From the NCBI RefSeq assembly GCF_003052585.1, contig NZ_QASN01000019.1, positions 186,001-250,000 on the forward strand: a stretch of DNA of 64,000 nucleotides, in the 5' to 3' direction. The DNA comes from Pseudomonas mangrovi. GTDB lineage: Bacteria; Pseudomonadota; Gammaproteobacteria; Pseudomonadales; Pseudomonadaceae. Below, piece after piece: positions 60,978 through 64,000 of this stretch. The notes beneath the pieces are model-generated. The model saw only the letters and a program-made list of their open reading frames with translations. It ran no database searches and was not told the DNA's origin. The first letter of the stretch is position 1, and every line of letters starts with the position of its first letter. The position numbers and the translations under genes were made by a program.

Positions 60978-61502
60978 TCAATGGTCCGTGTAGTGGCGCA
61001 GCACCAGAGTGCCGTCGCGCTGGGTAAATTCGAGTTGTTTGAGCGCGCTCATGCCGAGCAGCACTTCGTCGCCGTCCATGCCCGGCGCGATCACCGCGCG
61101 CACGTCACGCAGCTGGATGTCACCCAGGGTCAGGCTGTCGAGACGGGAACGGTAACCGGTGACAACGCCGTTCGCGGTGCTCAGCTGCAATGCCACCCCG
61201 CGCCGCATGCCGAGCTGAGAGGCCAGCCGCTCGGGTACCGCGACATCGGTGGCGCCGGTGTCGAGCAGGAACAGCACCTCCTGGCCGTTGATGCCGCCAT
61301 TGGCGAGGAAATGCCCCTGGCCGTTGCGCAGCAGCCGTACTTCGACGTAATTGCTGCCCTGGGAAGAGGCCGGTCGCGCGTTCGGGTTGCGCTGGGACTT
61401 TTCCCACATGCCGAACAGCTGGGTCGCCAGCACCAGACCGGCGATCCAGGCCAGAATCATCATCCCCTTGCCGACGCCGCGGCCCTGCTGCTGCTCGCTC
61501 AC
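60978..61502 (-). CDS. Membrane-anchored retropepsin-like aspartic protease
   Basis: A 174-aa protein with one N-terminal helix ([20 protein letters not shown]) and a clan AA domain whose active site is [16 protein letters not shown] and whose C-terminal flap region includes [15 protein letters not shown]. It would form a dimer to be active, in the periplasm. It starts with a GTG overlapping the previous stop (GTGA). It is placed between a phytase-like gene and parC. Confidence 0.85.
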   Translation of the reverse strand: MSEQQQGRGVGKGMMILAWIAGLVLATQLFGMWEKSQRNPNARPASSQGSNYVEVRLLRNGQGHFLANGGINGQEVLFLLDTGATDVAVPERLASQLGMRRGVALQLSTANGVVTGYRSRLDSLTLGDIQLRDVRAVIAPGMDGDEVLLGMSALKQLEFTQRDGTLVLRHYTDH

Positions 61503-62491
61503 TGCTGCAGCCAGCCCTTGGCCGGTGCCGCCAGACGCCAGACAACCGGGCGCAGCTCGCCATCGGCGCGTCTGCGCTCGTTGTTGTCGACGCCCAGCCA
61601 GGCGCCCTGCTCATCCACCTCCAGTGCTTCGACCAGGCCATACGGCGAGTCGTAGCGTCGAGAGTCGGCCAGCGCCACTTCGCTGAACGACCAGCAACGC
61701 TCCACCGCCGCGGTAGCCGGATGCCGCCGACAGATGCGATGGGCCAGGCGTTCGAGCACGAACAGCTTGTCGCCGTGAAATGCCAGAGCGGAAAAGTCTT
61801 TCGCCCGGGCGCGGTTGCCCAGTGCTGGCGGGGGCAGCTCATCACCGCCCTCGGCCATCAGCACGCAACCACCGCGACAGGCCCAGCTGCCGCGCCGGTT
61901 ATGCACGACCAGCAGGCCCCGTCGCTGGCGTTCGGCCGCCAGCCACAGTCGCTCGCCAGCCGGGTCCACGGTGATACCTTCGAACATCGCATTGGCCTGC
62001 AACAGCATGCCGCTCGCCCGCGCCTGGCGAACCACGCCTGCAGGCAACGGCAACCACTGCGGCGTACCGGCGGGCGGCACGCGCAAAACAGCGACCTTCG
62101 ACTCGCTGACCAGATAGCGGTTACCCATCGCATCGCAACTGATGCCCTCGAAGTCCAACTCGCCGCCACGCAGCATGCCGGCCAGGCCGTTACGCACGCG
62201 CATACCCCAGGGCAGACCGCTGAGCGGCGCGGGAGGGGCCGCCAGCGGCTCGACTTCCGCCTGCCAGACGCCCTCCACGGCAACATCGAATCGATAGATG
62301 CGGTCATCGTCACGGTCGGAAACCGCCAGCAGCGCGTCGCCGCACCAGGCCAGCCCGGACAGGTTGCCGCCGCGCATGCCTTCCACCGGGTGCTCGGCCA
62401 GCAGCGTCAGCTGCGCAGGCTCACTGGCCGCGGCCAGGCCGCTCAGCGCCAGCAGCACGCCGGCCAGCAGCGGTCGCAGGGCCACGGACAT
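61499..62491 (-). CDS. Esterase-like activity of phytase family protein
   Basis: A 330-aa secreted protein: signal peptide LAGVLLALSGLAAA, then a beta-propeller-like region with LSGLAWCGDALLAVSDRDDD, ELDFEGISCDAMGNRYLVSE and FEGITVDPAGERLWLAAERQ, as in the esterase-like phytase domain. Substrate unknown. It overlaps parE by one base (TGATG) and the retropepsin gene by 4 bp. Confidence 0.82.
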   Translation of the reverse strand: MSVALRPLLAGVLLALSGLAAASEPAQLTLLAEHPVEGMRGGNLSGLAWCGDALLAVSDRDDDRIYRFDVAVEGVWQAEVEPLAAPPAPLSGLPWGMRVRNGLAGMLRGGELDFEGISCDAMGNRYLVSESKVAVLRVPPAGTPQWLPLPAGVVRQARASGMLLQANAMFEGITVDPAGERLWLAAERQRRGLLVVHNRRGSWACRGGCVLMAEGGDELPPPALGNRARAKDFSALAFHGDKLFVLERLAHRICRRHPATAAVERCWSFSEVALADSRRYDSPYGLVEALEVDEQGAWLGVDNNERRRADGELRPVVWRLAAPAKGWLQQ

Positions 62492-64000
62492 CAGAGCAGC
62501 ACCTCGGCGAGGTTGCCCTTGGACTCGAGCCAGGCCTTGCGATCACCGGCGCGCTTCTTCGCCAGCAGCATGTCCATCATCTCGCGAGTGTTCTCGTAGT
62601 CATCCAGGGTCAGCTGCACCAGACGCCGGGTATTGGGGTCCATGGTGGTCTCGCGCAATTGCAGCGGATTCATCTCGCCCAGGCCCTTGAAACGGGTGAC
62701 CTGCGGCTTGCCGCGCTTCTTCTCCGCGGTCAGACGCTCGAGGATGCCGTCACGCTCGGCCTCGTCGAGGGCGTAGGAAACGTCCTTGCCCAGGTCGATG
62801 CGGTACAGCGGCGGCATCGCCACATAGACATGCCCGGCATCCACCAGCGGGCGGAAGTGCCGCACGAACAGTGCGCACAGCAGCGTGGCGATGTGCAGGC
62901 CGTCGGAGTCGGCGTCAGCCAGGATGCAGATCTTGCCGTAGCGCAGCTGGGACAGATCGGCGGCGCCGGGGTCGACGCCGATGGCCACGGCGATGTCGTG
63001 CACCTCCTGGCTGGCAAGCACCTCGCCGCCATCGACCTCCCAGGTGTTCAGGATCTTGCCGCGCAGCGGCATGATCGCCTGGAATTCCTTGTCGCGCGCC
63101 TGCTTGGCGCTGCCACCGGCGGAGTCGCCCTCGACCAGGAACAGCTCCGAGCGCATCGGGTCCTGGCCCGCGCAGTCAGCCAGCTTGCCGGGCAGCGCCG
63201 GCCCCTGGGTAATCCTCTTGCGCTCGACCTTCTTGCCCGCCTTGAGGCGGCGGCCGGCATTGCTGATCGCCAGCTCCGCCAGCTGCAGGCCAAGCTCGGA
63301 GTGCTCGTTGAGCCAGAGGCTGAAGGCATCCTTGACCACCCCGGAAACAAACGCCGCCGCCTCACGCGAGGACAATCTTTCCTTGGTCTGGCCGGAGAAC
63401 TGAGCCTCCTGCATCTTCATCGACAGGACGAAGGCGATGCGCTCCCAGATGTCTTCGGGGGCCAGCTTGACGCCGCGCGGCAGCAGATTGCGGAACTCGC
63501 AGAATTCGCGCATCGCATCCAGCAGGCCCTGGCGCAGGCCGTTGACATGGGTACCGCCCTGCGCGGTAGGAATCAGGTTGACGTAGCTTTCCTGGATCGC
63601 CTCGCCGCCTTCCGGCAGCCACAGCAGCGCCCAGTCGACCGCCTCCTTGTTGCCGGCAAGGCTGCCGGTGAAGGGCGTTTCCGGCAGCCTTGCGAACTCC
63701 ACGACCGAGTCGGCCAGGTAGGAGCGCAGACCATCCTCGAAGAACCAGCGAGTGGTTTCGCCGTTGCTCTTGTCGCTGAAAGTGACTTCCAGCCCCGGAC
63801 AGAGCACCGCCTTGGCCTTGAGCACGTGCTTGAGCCGGCTGATGGAAAACCGGGGCGAATCGAAATACTTGGCGTCCGGCCAGAAGCGCACGCTGGTGCC
63901 GGTGTTGCGCTTGCCGACAGTGCCGACCACTTCCAGATCGCTGGCCTTGAAGCCGTCGGCGAAGGTCATGCGGTATTCATTGCCGTCGCGCTTGACGCGC
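62491..64000 (-). CDS. parE: DNA topoisomerase IV subunit B (5' end outside window)
   Basis: Partial: about 502 C-terminal residues, missing the N-terminal ATPase region. Present are GTHVNGLRQGLLDA, the TOPRIM motifs ELFLVEGDSAGGSAKQARD and ILADADSDGLHIATLL, RYGKICI, and the C-terminal GLGEMNPLQLRETTMDPNTR. It opens a tightly packed parE-phytase-like-retropepsin-parC unit. Confidence 0.97.
   Translation of the reverse strand, partial: RVKRDGNEYRMTFADGFKASDLEVVGTVGKRNTGTSVRFWPDAKYFDSPRFSISRLKHVLKAKAVLCPGLEVTFSDKSNGETTRWFFEDGLRSYLADSVVEFARLPETPFTGSLAGNKEAVDWALLWLPEGGEAIQESYVNLIPTAQGGTHVNGLRQGLLDAMREFCEFRNLLPRGVKLAPEDIWERIAFVLSMKMQEAQFSGQTKERLSSREAAAFVSGVVKDAFSLWLNEHSELGLQLAELAISNAGRRLKAGKKVERKRITQGPALPGKLADCAGQDPMRSELFLVEGDSAGGSAKQARDKEFQAIMPLRGKILNTWEVDGGEVLASQEVHDIAVAIGVDPGAADLSQLRYGKICILADADSDGLHIATLLCALFVRHFRPLVDAGHVYVAMPPLYRIDLGKDVSYALDEAERDGILERLTAEKKRGKPQVTRFKGLGEMNPLQLRETTMDPNTRRLVQLTLDDYENTREMMDMLLAKKRAGDRKAWLESKGNLAEVLL

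Overview
The window is a contiguous, high-GC, gene-dense chromosomal segment of a Pseudomonas-type gammaproteobacterium. The evidence is GC-rich codon use, Pseudomonas-length proteins, and a gene order that matches, from memory, two P. aeruginosa backbone segments: thiD through the MORN/C13 lipoprotein region, then orn through parE. I see no rRNA, tRNA, insertion sequence, prophage or CRISPR array.

Layout. 0-3.7 kb: an AidB-like acyl-CoA dehydrogenase, a TetR regulator and a divergent DUF2855 gene. 3.7-7.5 kb: thiD-thiE-hemL (thiamine and tetrapyrrole synthesis), a Sel1-repeat protein and a DUF1820 gene. 7.7-13.8 kb: miaB-phoH-ybeY-corC-lnt (tRNA modification, rRNA maturation, lipoprotein acylation) and a DUF1451 zinc-ribbon gene. 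14.1-18.7 kb: leuS-lptE-holA followed by a 52-codon arfA whose coding sequence contains a terminator-like hairpin. 18.7-22.0 kb: a lytic transglycosylase, a 74-aa coiled-coil protein and a soluble PAS-PAS chemoreceptor resembling BdlA. 22-33.2 kb, all minus strand: proA-nadD-rsfS-rlmH-mrdA(PBP2)-rodA-sltB1-rlpA-dacA-DUF493-lipB-lipA, which joins cell elongation and septal peptidoglycan work to lipoate synthesis and ribosome silencing. 33.3-40.2 kb: mpg with a DedA-PAP2 fusion, a LON-domain protein with lrgB/lrgA, a PhaJ-type hydratase, a MORN-repeat C13 peptidase lipoprotein and a TIP30-like oxidoreductase. 40.2-53.2 kb: orn, a membrane methyltransferase, rsgA, motA-motB, an HDOD protein, rhdA-psd-HPP transporter, a PilZ-like protein and fimX. 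53.2-64 kb: an alcohol dehydrogenase, serB, an AhpA/YtjB-like membrane protein, a YdjM-like hydrolase, a PqiC-like lipoprotein, and the topoisomerase IV cluster parE(partial)-phytase-like-retropepsin-parC.

Most of the window is conserved housekeeping sequence. The parts that deserve a second look are: the nonstop-mRNA design of arfA; a nine-A slippery tract in rlpA just before its SPOR domain; an in-frame 15-bp tandem repeat directly after the miaB stop codon; the DedA-PAP2 fusion; the caspase-clan MORN lipoprotein; a cyclase-like pseudo-domain in the YtjB homologue; the PilZ-like partner of fimX; and candidate FliA promoters at motA and at the BdlA-like receptor gene.
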